From contig MU385866.1 in the NCBI GenBank assembly GCA_022497145.1, positions 1-64,000 of the forward strand: DNA of 64,000 bases, in the 5' to 3' direction. Under the pieces are notes generated by a model. It did not search any database. It was given only the letters and a program-made list of their open reading frames with translations, and was not told the DNA's origin. Of this stretch, positions 21,463 through 33,340 are shown piece by piece. Positions within the stretch are counted from its first letter, which is position 1. The number at the start of each line of letters is the position of its first letter. A program made the position numbers and the translations under genes. Origin of the DNA: Rostrohypoxylon terebratum. Lineage: Eukaryota; Ascomycota; Sordariomycetes; Xylariales; Hypoxylaceae.

Positions 21463-22331
21463 TCAATCGCTTCCTTCGTTATCCTCAACATCGTCCATGG
21501 CCTCTGGATCTACCCGTGTGACATTGGTGGTGGCGGCGCTCCAGTAAGCGAGGATCTTGATCTTGAATTCGCTCAGACAGACACTGAATAACTTGAGCAA
21601 CCTCGTCTGTCGCGAGTCCAGGACGTCACCCTCGCGACAGACTACGTATCCTCCAGACTCCTGGGGACCCTCAGGGCCCTCTTCAAGGGCGACGCGGCCC
21701 TTGATCATACGCACGGGAACGCCGAGACGGCGCAACTCGGGCTCGAGCGTGTGGCCGATGGGCACATCGTACTCCGCGGGGACCTCGCCGCCGGTGGAGT
21801 AGAGGGTGCCGTAGGGGACGACAAAGTCGCGCGGGGAGATGGCTCCCGCGCGGGCGAAGTCGGTCTTGTCCTGGGATAGGGTCTCCAAGTACGGCATCAG
21901 CTGACCAGGCGCGCGGTTCGTAAAAATCAAGCCGACGGTGCCGCGGAGGTAGGGAGTCAGGTGGTAGATGTTGTCTCCGTAACTATCCTCGGGACTGTGG
22001 CCCAAGGCGCGTGCCATGAGCTTGGTCTTGCCGAAAAAGAGTCTTGACAATGATATTAATTAGGATATAGATACATACATGTGTGTGTGTGTGCGCGCGG
22101 AGAGAGAGAGAGAGAATAGGTAGACATAGGAAATACATACCGGCTGTCTGATAGTTCTTGCCTCACATCCTTGAGGTAGGTGTTGCGCATGTTATCGACG
22201 CTGAAGACGAAGCAGTACTGGTACTCGGGTATGCATTTTCGGATGTTCTCGAATAGACGGTCTTTATCTTCGCGTGTCTTCTTGTTCACCTGTGTCATAT
22301 GGACTACTTTAGATCGTTTGGATTTCGGCAT
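21463..22331 (-). CDS. Ribosome assembly factor Mrt4 (uL10/P0-like)
   Basis: Two exons, 22141-22331 and 21463-22042, give 256 aa. The N-terminus MPKSKRSKVVHMTQVNKKTRE is the basic leader usual in Mrt4; the uL10-like domain follows with YCFVFSVDNMRNTYLKDVRQ, LFFGKTKLMARALG and YLRGTVGLIFTNRAP. Mrt4 is known to occupy the P0 position on nuclear pre-60S particles and to be exchanged for P0 later. The C-terminal GTLYSTGGEVPAEYDVPIGHTLEPELRRLG region is the domain II insert. There is no acidic P-stalk tail repeat, which separates it from ribosomal P0. The 98-nt intron contains a GT/GA microsatellite (about 22080-22115). Divergent from TIM9. Confidence 0.95.
22080..22115. repeat. Dinucleotide microsatellite in MRT4 intron
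   Basis: On the plus strand a GT run passes through GCGCGCG into a GA run. It lies wholly inside the single MRT4 intron, toward its 3' splice site in gene orientation, where it forms a CT-rich tract followed by alternating CA. A length-variable marker is likely. Confidence 0.7.
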
Positions 22332-22886
22332 TTTTAATGGAAATTTGCTGTTCTTTTTTCTGGGTTGATTATAATAAGCTGTATGTAAGGTAAACGTAGA
22401 GTTGTGGTGTTGTAAACTCGAGTGGGCTCTTTTGGATATAGGCGTTTCTACATGATCTCTCTCTCTCTCTTTTTTTTTAAAAAAAAAGATAAGGGATTAA
22501 AATTCCAATCGATTAGCAGGTACTCTTGGCATTTCCCCGCTAGAGCTTGGGTCAAGGGTCCATCAAAATCCATTAGACTTCGATTCCAGCCAATCATCAA
22601 CCATCAAGGAAGTACAGCATACAACGCAAATGATTCCGGATTCGATGAAAAACCCGAGTGGCTGTTTATCGATAAATACATTAGATAACCTCGAACTTTA
22701 TAAAATACCACTGGTGTACTTCTAACTTACGACTCTCAAGGTTATGACTTGTGAAGCTTTGAAAGAAACATAGAAGTCAATCTCCCTGACTTCTCCCAAA
22801 TTGAATCTGATCTATCTTGAGTCGGAATTTCCTTCCAAATCATAGGCTATTCCTAACCCGACTTCACCTCCTAAAACATCTCGAAT
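22332..22886. other. Divergent promoter region MRT4/TIM9
   Basis: About 555 bp between the start codons of MRT4 (minus) and TIM9 (plus). It holds a CT-run followed by T/A homopolymers at about 22455-22490, which may exclude nucleosomes. The open frame at 22422-22688 has no recognisable homology. Confidence 0.45.
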
Positions 22887-23348
22887 ATGGACGGGTATGT
22901 CCTTCCTCAATCTAGGACAAAATCTTGAAAAAGATTGAACCAAGCTAACCCAAACCTATGATAATAATAGATTAACAGCGTCCGAGACGCGCGAGCTCGA
23001 GCAGCGTATGCAAAAGCAGCAGATGAAGGTCTTCTTTGGTGTATGTCACGTCGATTTCTCTCTTCGCATCAGTCCAGAGCACCATGCGACCAAGCAACAA
23101 GTTCCACCTATCGCCCGTCAGCCAGCCTACTAACGAAATATGCATAGCTCTTCAGCAATTTGGTTGACCACTGCTTCATGTCATGTGTCGATGACTTCAC
23201 TACAAAATCGCTAACGGGTCGCGAGTCCGGATGCGTCACGCGCTGTGTTCAGAAGCACATGGCCTTGTCACAGCGCCTCAGCGAACGCTTCCAAGAATAC
23301 AACGCCCAAATGACACAGCAACAGCAGCAACAAGGTGGATTCCGATAG
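22887..23348 (+). CDS. Mitochondrial import chaperone Tim9
   Basis: Three exons: 22887-22894 (only 8 nt, encoding MDG in part), 22971-23040 and 23148-23348, giving 92 aa. The protein reads MDGLTASETRELEQRMQKQQ, then the small-Tim twin CX3C motif (CFMSC and CVTRC, 15 residues apart) and a helical Gln-rich tail. Tim9 pairs with Tim10 in the intermembrane-space hexamer that escorts carrier and Tim22-type precursors; the four cysteines form two disulfides via Mia40/Erv1. The separation of Tim9 from Tim10 rests on SLTGRESGCVTRCVQKHMALSQRL, which I know as Tim9-like. The tiny first exon was assigned because splicing after ATGGACGG restores the expected start. Confidence 0.93.
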
Positions 23349-23963
23349 ATCCGTGATCGCGAAGTGTATATTACTCCCTTTTAGTGGTAGCTGCGCGTTG
23401 TGCGCGCGCGCGAAACTTCGGGGGCCGAATAGACAGCTTCATGAGTCGGAGTCAATTATGTGTATATGTGAAAAAAGACAGGAAGATAGGGAAACCCGCA
23501 AATCGGCGCAAGGGTAAGGCGACTTCAGCACCGAACGCTCGAGTGCTTTATCGCTGATGGATATGGGATCGAAGGTTCTATAATATTATTATAGCCTTAT
23601 TGTAAAAGTAGAAACTCTTGAGGAACCACACGGATCTTCCAGTTAAAAGGGGGGAGGGAGGGGAGGAAGGGAATAACCCGAACCGGGACTGCAAATACTA
23701 CTTTTTCAACTCTTTTCATGACCGTTGCCATCCCGTAACGACGCTGACAAGTACCTATATGATCTGATAGAGATGGATACCTTTCTAGTATTCGATGTAA
23801 TCACCTCATGTCACCGCGAAATTATCTAACGAGACACGACAATCACATTACATTATAACTCTCGTGAAGTAGAGGGTCAATTCGCTCGTGGTGAATTAAA
23901 ATCATTATTCAGGGACAGGCAAATATCATCGCCCCCACCCATATCCTAATCCCGATCCCGTAC
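23349..23963. other. Intergenic between convergent genes
   Basis: 3' flanks of TIM9 (plus) and NUP192 (minus). A purine-rich G/A run lies at about 23645-23670 and an alternating GC stretch (TGCGCGCGCGCG) near 23400. No gene recognised. Confidence 0.45.
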
Positions 23964-26900
23964 TCATTCCAAACCTTCGCTGAGCACAAGTCGTACGAGT
24001 TCCAATTGATCGATTACCTTCTCCTCAAGTCTGTTCTCTAGGCCCTTAGCCCTATTTCGGTCAGAGGGTGGCATGCTCCTCCATTCCGCCTCCCGCGGCC
24101 CCAACGTTACCAGCCTCTCTCTCAGGAGCTTACGACGATCTATCCAGAACTCGACGCTCTCCATTAACCCTGCCGAGTCCCACTCAACGGCAGGAACGTC
24201 CCTTGCATTGTTAGAGCGCAGGGCTCCCAGGACGCGTGTCATGAGAGCCAGCGAATGTATCTCGGATACCGATAAAAGCGTTATGTAATCGCGATCGTTG
24301 CGATCCCGTCTTCGACTATCGTCCGGTGGCTCGAACCGGTCAACGCTGGACTGCATAAGATTCGGGAATTGGTTGAGCACGTACGCAACTTCCGGGGCGA
24401 TTGTCGAGTCCAGAGCCGTCAGGATATTGAGGAGTAAAGGAACGATGCCTTTAGCCCATATGCTGTAGCAGCGCTGGAGCCCGACGGAGTCGGCAAAAGG
24501 GCTAACGTTTGATCGGCGTAAGTAGGTCGCCAAATTAGCCGACGTGATGTGGTTGAGTAAGCCGTCACAAGCCAGTTGCTCTGCCACAGAAGGTAACGCA
24601 GAGAGCTCTAACAAGAAGAGGAGTGATAATTCACCATATATGGGATCGCCCTGGTCGGCTAACTTGTCCGCCCACGAATATAGCGATACTGCGGCTTGCA
24701 CGGCTTCATGGGCAGCCAGGATATTCAATATCTGCGTTTGATTCTGGTCCATTCCCGGAAGGCATAGGCAGGCTTGTAGGATTGCATTTATAAGAGCGAT
24801 ATCGCTCGGCAAGATAGCAGGTTGCGAGTCGTGGACTAGAGAAACCAAGGTTCGGAACCCTTTAGCAACGACAATATCAAATATGTGCAACACGGTCTGA
24901 AAGGTTGCGGCGACAGACAAGCCATTCCCCGGCTTATCAGGATTTGCATTTGTCAGTGTTCGGACCTGGGCTCGCAACGTAACGTAAAGGAGTTTGAGCA
25001 GTGTTCGATGAAGCGAGATGTTCTCCGGTGAGTACGGGTCCTGAACGCTGCTGACTGTTGCCCATATGGCTGTTAAGAGTTGAGCAATGTCGCCATGAGA
25101 TGGAGCACTGTCGACAACTCTCTGAACTAACATGAGCGCCAGGTTGACTCGCGATTCAGCAAGCCGCTCAAAGACTTGGTCATGGCTCTGCGTATCCTCG
25201 TTCGCTCCTAGGCATTGTTGGGCAACTTGTAAGGAATGCTTCTTGAGGGTATCGTTACTCGGCAGGCAGGTGCTTAGTTCGAGCAGGAGGAATTCCCAAG
25301 CGTGATACAGAGACTGGTAATGTGTTAGCTGCCACTCGACCCGAATTAGAAGCCCAAGAAACTTACGATCTGAGCATCGACCAGCGATAGATTAACGTTG
25401 GCCTTCTCCATCTCACTTCTGAACCCGTTATTACGAGGGCCGATCCAGCCCGAATCAAATCCAAGCATATCATCTGCGAGTCCTATAGCGTAGTAGAAGT
25501 CGACTCCTAGAGTTCGAGGTTCAAGCAAAGTTCTCTTGAAGTTATCGAGGCTGCAACCGGCGTATTGATTGCTGAAATTCCGGGCGAAGTTGACGTGTAG
25601 TCCCCTGTTGTAGCCAGAAACCGCCACGCCGTCTCGCAGATAGTAATCCAAATCCCGTGTTAGCTCATTCGCAAAGGCGCTTGCTTGTCCTATCTGCCGA
25701 AGATGGAAGAGCTGCATAGCAAAAATCTCGGCAATGTATGCGGCGATGCGGGCATCGTTGCAGGCTTGCAATGCATTGGATTTAGAGGTAACGGAGGAAG
25801 GTTTCAGCTCGCGGACGAAGTTCCGGAGCTCGGTTAGAAAGCCGGTATTCTTCTGCAAGGTGAAGATGGTCCACGGCCAGAAATTTTGGGCTGATGTAAT
25901 AAAATCTAATATCGAGAGTGCCTCGGACTCCTCAATTTTAGATATAGACATAAGTCGTTCTAGAGCGGAAGCGAGAACCGAAGTAGACGCTGGCTCTGTC
26001 GGTTTATTGTTACCATTCTTAGCATCTCGAGGAGTCTTTCCTGTAAGAAGGCAATTCGCCATCCACTGTTGTCTATTTCTAACAATGGTGGAGAAGAATC
26101 GCCATATTGCATTCACCTCCCGAGCTTGGTTGAAAGGCCTGTCTAATGTTGATAGGAGTTGCAAGAATGAACGTGATGTTTGCGGACCAAGGTATCCGAG
26201 CAGCGAGGGGGGCTCCCCGGTGCTTTTCCCGGCGCTAATCACCAATGCTTCCAGCAGTTCAATGGCTGGGCCTTTAAAGGCGTCGTGGCAAGCGCAGACA
26301 CGAGCAACAAACGGCGTTACCTTAAACAATTGGTGCTCGACCGTAGTCGAAGGCTGGTCGAAATAATTCGCTATTCTTACCAGGCTTCTGGTAAGCCCGA
26401 GCACGGCCTCGGTCTGGGCACGGAAAACCTCTGTTTTGTTGGCATACACCGTAGAACCAAATGGTTGTGTCGCAGTGACTAGTGTTACGAGAAGTGGTTG
26501 GATACGGAGACTACCCGCTGACGGTGCTAGAAAGCTGTCAACAACATACTTGGCTGCAGGCTCCAGAGCAGACATTAAGAATGTTTTTGCTTTTATATCG
26601 TCCATGTTGAATGTATAAAAGATGACTTTATCCATGATAGGTACCACGTCTCGTACGAGAATCATTCGGTCGAGGTGGGAAGAAAACCTCCACGTGGACG
26701 AATTTTCTAGCACATCCATAGCTGCGCGGGTAATCGCTAGGGAGATCTGGGTGACTATCTTGTCCGAAACACCAAGCCAGATATCGTAGCTCTGCTTCTG
26801 TCGGCCGTTCGTCTTCACGCAAGTTTTCCGCCGTACTGAACTGCTCATAGCACTGTCGATGAGACTAGAAAAGAGGCGCACAGACGACACGAGCAATTCG

Positions 26901-29674
26901 AACCGAACACCCGACAAGTCGAGGTTCCCAACTAGCCTCGCCAGCCGGCCTCCCTGGCCTTGGTTACCAAGAATGGTACATCGCGACATATATGACCAGA
27001 CTCTGCCTGGGCATATCGGTAGAACAGCATGTAAGAATTGTAGACAAGCTACGAGCGAGGCCAGCCCCTCATCGTCTGGGTCGCCGTCCAGAAGAATGTC
27101 CAGAGTATCGCAAACAATCGATATGATGTCTTTAGTTCGCGAGAGTGCTCGACTAGCTTCGCCCACGATGACAAACGCCGGGTCTGATATCTCGGAAGCC
27201 TTTTCATCCGAGTTAGCAGCCCTAAGGTATTCCATCCGTATCAATGTCGCGAGCAGCGATATTGCCTCTGCCGACTCGTCTATACCGAGCGGCCCAAGTG
27301 CCATATTATACTTCTTCGCGGCGAGATTAGCGTCTAGTCTCTTACCCAGCAGGGCCAGCGCGGAGTGCTCATATTCCATTTGCACAATCTTCCCTTCGTC
27401 TACAATGAAGCGACCATACGTGCCCGCGGGTATGATGAATGACTCCTCCTCTGCCGTTATTTGCCTCCGACTAAGAATTGGCGAAATAAGGGGGAAGTCT
27501 TCAAAAAAGCGAATGGCGTTGGAGTTATCTTCCTCGTCGGTGAGGTGATATTCGTTGAAATCTTCTGGTAAGACAAATGTGAGGGTGGGTGTTTTTTGCA
27601 ACAACCTGAAGATGAGGTCATGAGAACCCTCTTCCGTAAGGTGAGGGGAACAGTAAAGAGCCCTGCACAATGCGAGAAAGGGCATGAATTCATACGGAAA
27701 GCGATTCAGCGCCATGTGAAAATAGCATTCAAGAATCGTTTCATCGTGCAACGCTAGGTTGCGTATATCGTGCTCCGGAGGATGGTTGCTTAGTCGTCCG
27801 AGATCCCAGTAGCCTTGGCCACCAGACAGCACCGCTAGTAGGGCAGAGACTGGTTCTGCCTTGTATCCTACGAAAGGATATGTGACTTTGAGTAAGTCTA
27901 GGAACGCGGCCCTCATACGCGAACCAACCGAAATAGGGAAGATGGCGCCGTTAGATGCGCCGAGATACGATGACATTACAGCAATAACATCGTAGGTATG
28001 TCCTTTATCTATAACCACCTTTGCGAGTATTTCGATTCGTTTCAAGTCACGATCAAAGTTCTTATTTATAAGAAAATCGTCGTATCTTCGCTTATCAATT
28101 GTAGTGATGCTTCCAGCGGAGTTTCTTCTGCCTGCCGTCGGGGTCATCTGCGTAGCTGAATCGTAGTTTTCGACTGCTTTCTCGTTCTGGATAGCGTCAC
28201 GTCTTTCAGCTCGTTCTTGGTAAGATGAAAACATAGCGTGGACTACTGGGACCCAAGCGAATAACACAGGAATAGCATAAGATAGACCTAAGCTGACCGC
28301 ATTATCTAATGCGTCATGAATCGTTTCGAGGACATTTGAAGAGGCGAGGTATTCGTCGTCTGTATTCAAGTCCACCTCTCCCTCAAAGAACGCCATCATC
28401 CTCGGCAGGTTCAGGATGGATAGAGAGATGACGCATGTGAGGCATTGCAGCGGCATCATAAGCTCCGATATGTTATCTGGGAACTATATATAATATTAGC
28501 CAGGCCAGGAGGCTTAGTAATTCACGCAAACACATCGCATCTGATTAGCTTACCGCTTGAGCTTGGTCCGTGAAGCCAAAGGCACCGACTAAAGAAAACC
28601 ATTGCTGTGCTACTTGAGCTGATACGAAGACGTCGCTTGACAAGTCCAACAGCTGGAAGATGATAACCATCCGGTGAAGAGCTTCGGTCAGCCATGTTTG
28701 AATCCATCGTCCAGCGAGCTCGTCTGTCAGAAAGTCTTTATCTTCTACCATTGTGTCGATAGCAGCTTGCGAGCGCGATATAGAGTCTGGGATCAGGTTC
28801 AAGTATTGGGTCACGAGCGCTTGAAAGGTTTTGGTGGGTGTATCGGCAGGAGATTTTTGCGGCTGCTTAGGAGACATGCCGTACGCCTCCAGATAGGATT
28901 TCCGGATCATCCTTGAGGCATCAGTTGTAGGAGAAGCAGGGAGGTGCTCTTGCAACATCAAGGTGAATATATAGTCATTTGTTGCAGCATAGTAGCGACA
29001 TTCGTCAAGGTAGGTCTGGAATATGCGCTGCTTCCTACTCTCGGCTCTTTCAAAGTTTGCATGTATTTCATCTGCGTCGAGGGTGCTCCCGATATTGAAT
29101 CCGGGGAGAATATTAGTTGTTTGCGCATTCGCGGCGCCAGCGGCTTCTCGTAAGTTTGCAACATCTTGGTTGGAAATAGGACCCAGCAATTGATTGTGTG
29201 GACGCGACTGGAATTCGATGATGACAATTCGAAGAGCTGCGATCTCGTTTATACGAGCATTCTTGCTCAGCCAGAGGGCATCTTCTTTTATGACGTTGAT
29301 ATCGTACTTCTCGTTCGAGGTAGGGGTTACTTGGATAGCGGCCGTCTTCTTGACGAAGCTTGCATGGTGAGTATTCCTGTCGTTCGGGGGATCGAAAGCA
29401 GAGCCGGGTTTGGTGAAAAAGGATTGGACTAGGGGATCGGTGAGGTAATCAATTACAGCACGACTACTCTGTCGATGACCAGACGGGTCTGTCAATGCCG
29501 AAGCTATAATCTTCCATGATCTGAGGCAAGGAGGAAGGTTGGTTGGTTAGCCATGGTATTCCTTGGATATATACCTAGGATATCTAAGATGGGCACTTAC
29601 AGAATGACATTATCGCCTTTCAGACATGGTTCCAATGGAGGCAAGTAAAGATCATCAGAAAGTGATTCTGCCAT
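23964..29674 (-). CDS. Nucleoporin Nup192 (Nup205 family)
   Basis: Four exons: 29601-29674, 28554-29520, 25367-28483 and 23964-25313, giving 1835 aa. It starts MAESLSDDLYLPPLEPCLKG. Family marks include SWKIIASALTDPSG, TFPDNISEL-like FPDNISELMMPLQCLTC, LSILNLPRMMAFFEGEVDLN, the helical LSNHPPEHDIRNLALHDETI and the C-terminal region with SLYHAWEFLLLEL. Nup192 is a giant alpha-helical solenoid of the nuclear pore inner ring that binds Nic96 and Nup53. Introns are 80, 70 and 53 nt, and the three junctions restore the frame exactly. No membrane segment or FG repeats, as expected for a scaffold Nup. Transcribed divergently from trpC with 945 bp between starts. Confidence 0.95.
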
Positions 29675-30015
29675 TGCTGCAGCTATCAGCAGGCAACGCG
29701 CAGTTGATTTTGCATCGGATTCATGTGTTCATGTGAAGTGTGAAGTGTGAAGTGGGATAGAGAATGTAGCGGAGTTTTGCTTGCGACGCGCTTCGGAGGA
29801 ATGTTGAAAACCGCGAATCTCCAAAAGCTTAACTAAATCTTTCTATGCTATGTATGTACTTCGTAACTGCCTGATAAATACAATACTAGGTAACCTACAG
29901 AAAAAAAAAACGTTCAGCACTGACCTTAACAGTTAGAGCTCTCAACTGCAGGTACTTATTTTTATCTAACCTATTATAGGTTAGTGTATAGATCCTAGTT
30001 TGACCTGAGCCTCAC

Positions 30016-30021
30016 GAGTCA
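30016..30021 (-). promoter_or_regulatory. CPC1/Gcn4-like TGACTC core
   Basis: GAGTCA on plus, TGACTC on minus, about 600 bp upstream of the trpC start. TGASTCA is the recognised core of the cross-pathway control activator (Gcn4/CPC1/CpcA), which induces amino-acid genes including trpC in fungi. A second copy lies at 30130-30135. Neither is the full 7-bp palindrome, so this is tentative. Confidence 0.25.
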
Positions 30022-30129
30022 CATGAAGGGGTACCAACCAACCAGCCTTAGGTATGTATTGTACCTGGCAGTACTTCAGCATCTACTTGGAGTATGTACC
30101 TAGTAGCGTCTACATACTTCCAAATTGGA

Positions 30130-30135
30130 TGACTC
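30130..30135 (+). promoter_or_regulatory. CPC1/Gcn4-like TGACTC core, second copy
   Basis: TGACTC within GGATGACTCCGG, about 485 bp upstream of the trpC ATG, on the coding strand. Same reasoning and same limits as the copy at 30016. Confidence 0.25.
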
Positions 30136-30583
30136 CGGTTCCAGGCTATATTAACTATTAACTCCGAACTAAATTAGCTAATACTGGAGGTGCATAGGAC
30201 CATAGGTACTACTAGGGAGGGGGAAAAAAAACAACTCCAGTGGCAGTGGGGAGGACTCGTACACTTGAAGCACAACAGAAGAGTAAGATTATCACCTCCA
30301 ACTGCATGGTTTGGTGTTTCCATTCTAAATCCACATATTGTTTCATCAAATCGTCCCATCAGCCTGTGATAAAATTTAAACGTATCCTCGCTTACTTAGC
30401 AGCTTAGTACTTCTAAGGTTATTATCCTACAAAGTGGAGAGATCCCACATTCTCTATCTCTCGACTGGCAAAAACAGTCATCTATCCACTCGTCTATCAT
30501 ACTATCATATAAAAGGGGACCAAGGCAAATATCGAGAAAGGGGTAAATTTTTTCAGAAAAGGGGAGACGCAAGAAGGATTTTC

Positions 30584-30619
30584 GTTCTTTTTCTTTTTTT
30601 TTCTAGAAAAAGAAAGAAC
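30584..30619 (+). promoter_or_regulatory. trpC leader: T-tract/CTAG/A-tract abutting the ATG
   Basis: A pyrimidine run (GTTCTTTTTCTTTTTTT) followed by TTCTAG and then AAAAAGAAAGAAC ends directly at the start codon. The two halves are imperfect reverse complements and could form a hairpin. The pyrimidine tract plus CTAG also looks like a 3' splice site, so a 5'-UTR intron is an equally good reading. Direct sequence observation; role is inference. Confidence 0.35.
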
Positions 30620-33016
30620 ATGGCTTCATCTCTGGACATAATTGATCACTCCCCCCATCACCCCGACCCGTCACCTCCCGTCTCTACAGCCTCAAATCTG
30701 ATCCTCATAGACAACTATGATTCGTTCACCTGGAATGTATATCAATATCTCGTCCTTGAAGGCGCTACAGTCACCGTATATCGAAATGATCAGATCTCCC
30801 TTGAACAATTGATCACCAAAAATCCCACTCAGCTCGTCGTCAGTCCTGGCCCTGGCCACCCTATAAGCGACTCCGGCATAAGCCGGGATGCCATCAGACA
30901 TTTCGCCGGAAAGATTCCCATATTCGGTGTCTGCATGGGCCAGTAAGTTAAGACTTCTCTGGTTCATTGTCTCCGCGTAGTATGCTTGCTGCTGAATCCA
31001 ATCGTGTACAGACAATGTATTTTCGACGTGTACGGGGGCGACGTAAAGTTTGCCGGGGAGATCCTCCATGGCAAGACTTCGCCTTTGGCCCATGATTCCA
31101 AAGGAGTCTACGCGGGCATGGCTCAAGGCCTTCCTGTCACTAGGTATCACTCGCTTGCAGGTACACATGTCACTCTTCCCGAATGCCTCGAGGTAACCTC
31201 TTGGATACCTAAAGATGACGGATCAAAGGGCGTCATCATGGGCGTGCGGCACAAGGAATACACTGTTGAGGGGGTTCAATTTCACCCAGAGAGTATCCTG
31301 TCTGCTGATGGCCGAGTGATGATCAAAAACTTCCTGCATATGCAAGGAGGGACTTGGGCCGAGAGCGAACGACTACATAAGAAGGCACAGGCAGATAGTA
31401 TCGCTAAGAGCACTGTCGATAAGGCGTCCTTGCCCTCGAATCCAAAAAAGAACAACATTTTACAAAAAATATACGCCCGACGAAGGGAAGCAGTAGCTGC
31501 CCAAAAAGAGATTCCTTCACTACGTCCACGAGACCTCGAGGCCGCCTACGAGCTCAACACCGCACCCCCCCAGATCCCTTTTGTGGATCGGATACGCCAA
31601 AGTCCGTTCGACGTCTCGCTTATGGCTGAGATCAAGCGAGGTTCGCCCTCGAAAGGAATTTTCGCCCTGGACATTGATGCGCCGTCGCAGGCAAAGAAAT
31701 ATGCTCTCGCTGGGGCTAGTGTTATATCTGTTCTCACCGAGCCAGATTGGTTCAAAGGCAGCATTGAGGATCTTCGCGCCGTGAGGCAAGTGTTAGGCGG
31801 CATGCCGAACAGACCGGCGATTCTCCGGAAGGAATTCATATTCGAAGAGTATCAGATTCTAGAAGCGCGACTTGCGGGCGCTGATACAGTGCTTCTCATC
31901 GTGAAAATGTTAGACGTGGGATTGCTGACGCGCCTATACAAATACTCGCTTTCTCTCGGCATGGAGCCCCTTGTTGAAGTGCAGAATGCTGAAGAGATGG
32001 CGACCGCGGTTCAACTTGGCTCCAAGGTTATTGGGGTCAACAACCGCAACCTAGAGTCATTCGAAGTCGATCTCAGCACCACCAGCAGGCTTCGTAGCTT
32101 AGTTCCCAAGGAAACTATCATATGCGCACTCAGCGGCATCAACACTCACGAGGATGTTCTCGCCAATCATAAGGATGGCGTGAACGCTATCCTAGTAGGC
32201 GAGGCTATTATGCGTGCGCCTGATGCCTCGCAGTTCATTCAACAACTTTGCACAGGCCAGACCTCTGCGCAACAGAAGCCCCAACCTGTGCCCGAGCCCC
32301 TCCTCGTCAAGATTTGTGGTACCCGTTCGCCTGAGGCCGCGGTTGCAGCAGCAGAGGCAGGCGCCGACCTAATCGGCATGATCCTCGTGCCGGGCCGCAA
32401 GCGCACTGTTAGCGACGACGTCGCGAAAGCCATCTCTAAGGCAATTCACACCTTCTCCCGACCTGCCCCCGCCCCCACGGCCACTATCGTCTCCAAAGGT
32501 GCTGCTAGCGACTTTTTCGCCTCGGCGCCCCTTAAGTTAACATCCTACAACCGTGGCCGCCCCCTTCTCGTTGGCGTATTCCAGAACCAACCACTTGACG
32601 AAATCATCGAAATGCAGAAGCGGTACGGCCTTGACATCGTACAGCTACACGGGCGCGAGCCAATCGAATGGGCACACGCCATCCCTGTTCCTATACTACG
32701 GTGCTTTGCTCCAGGCGACCCGGGGATCGGCGTCCGAGGTTACCATGCCGTACCCTTATTCGACTCCGGGTCCGGGTCGGGTCAGTTACTGGACGCGGTA
32801 GACGTAAAAGCGACGTTGGAGAAGGATAAGGAACTACGGATCATTCTAGCGGGCGGTTTGGCTCCTGAGAATGTCGCCAGCGTGGTCAAGGCCGCGGGCG
32901 AAGACGGCGCCAGAATTTTAGGCGTTGACGTAAGCAGCGGCGTCGAGGGCACTGATGGCGAGCAGAGTCTGGGGAGGATACGAGAATTTGTAAAAACAGC
33001 GAAAGCTATTAGATAA
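30620..33016 (+). CDS. Trifunctional tryptophan biosynthesis protein TrpC
   Basis: Fusion of the anthranilate synthase glutamine amidotransferase subunit, indole-3-glycerol-phosphate synthase and phosphoribosylanthranilate isomerase, as in other filamentous ascomycetes. Two exons, 30620-30942 and 31012-33016, give 775 aa. Residues about 28-225 are the amidotransferase, with LILIDNYDSFTWN, nucleophile Cys105 in GVCMGQ, and the His199/Glu201 pair in QFHPESI. About 254-510 is IGP synthase, with LMAEIKRGSPSKG, LRKEFIFEEYQI, GVNNRNLESF and ILVGEAIM. About 540-775 is PRA isomerase, with VKICGTRSPEAA (Cys543), VGVFQNQPLDEI, VQLHGRE and GVDVSSGVEG. The 69-nt intron directly follows the active-site Cys region. 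The start MASSLD is preferred over an upstream in-frame codon because of the AACATGG context and family length. Confidence 0.97.
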
Positions 33017-33340
33017 GTCTTACAAGTATCACGACAATAGAAAGCGAGATGTGTTATTCATGTATTCATGATTGGAAAGCACCGTCGCTAATGAAATGCA
33101 CACTTCGCGTAGCCTCGTCGTGTCATGATTCTCAGTAAAGTACCGCTTGAACCCAAACAATTCCCGATCCTTAATCCCCGAATCCCTGGTTTCTCCCAAC
33201 ATACAAATCACACATATAGCCCACACAATTCTGCGCCATCCAACTACACCCCATGACTCATAGCTACAGACCCTGATTTAAGTACCGCATATGTAACAAA
33301 GCAGGATGTATCGCAGTGAGGCCACTAACCTGATACTTTG
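33017..33340. other. Intergenic between convergent genes
   Basis: Shared 3' flank of trpC (plus) and the DUF4211-like gene (minus). Nothing else recognised. Confidence 0.45.

Larger units (their letters stand above)
29675..30619. other. Divergent promoter region NUP192/trpC
   Basis: It contains TGACTC cores at 30016-30021 (inverse) and 30130-30135, short TACCTAGTA-like repeats near 30060-30120, a homopolymer A run at about 29903, and the T-rich/A-rich trpC leader. Open frames at 30174-30359 and the 5' part of the 30434-30946 frame are not considered coding. Confidence 0.5.

Noticed and set aside
30434..30619. N-terminal extension of TrpC from the in-frame upstream start
   Set aside because: The extra 62 residues (lysine-rich, translated from the A-rich leader) are absent from the family, and ATG at 30620 has the better context.
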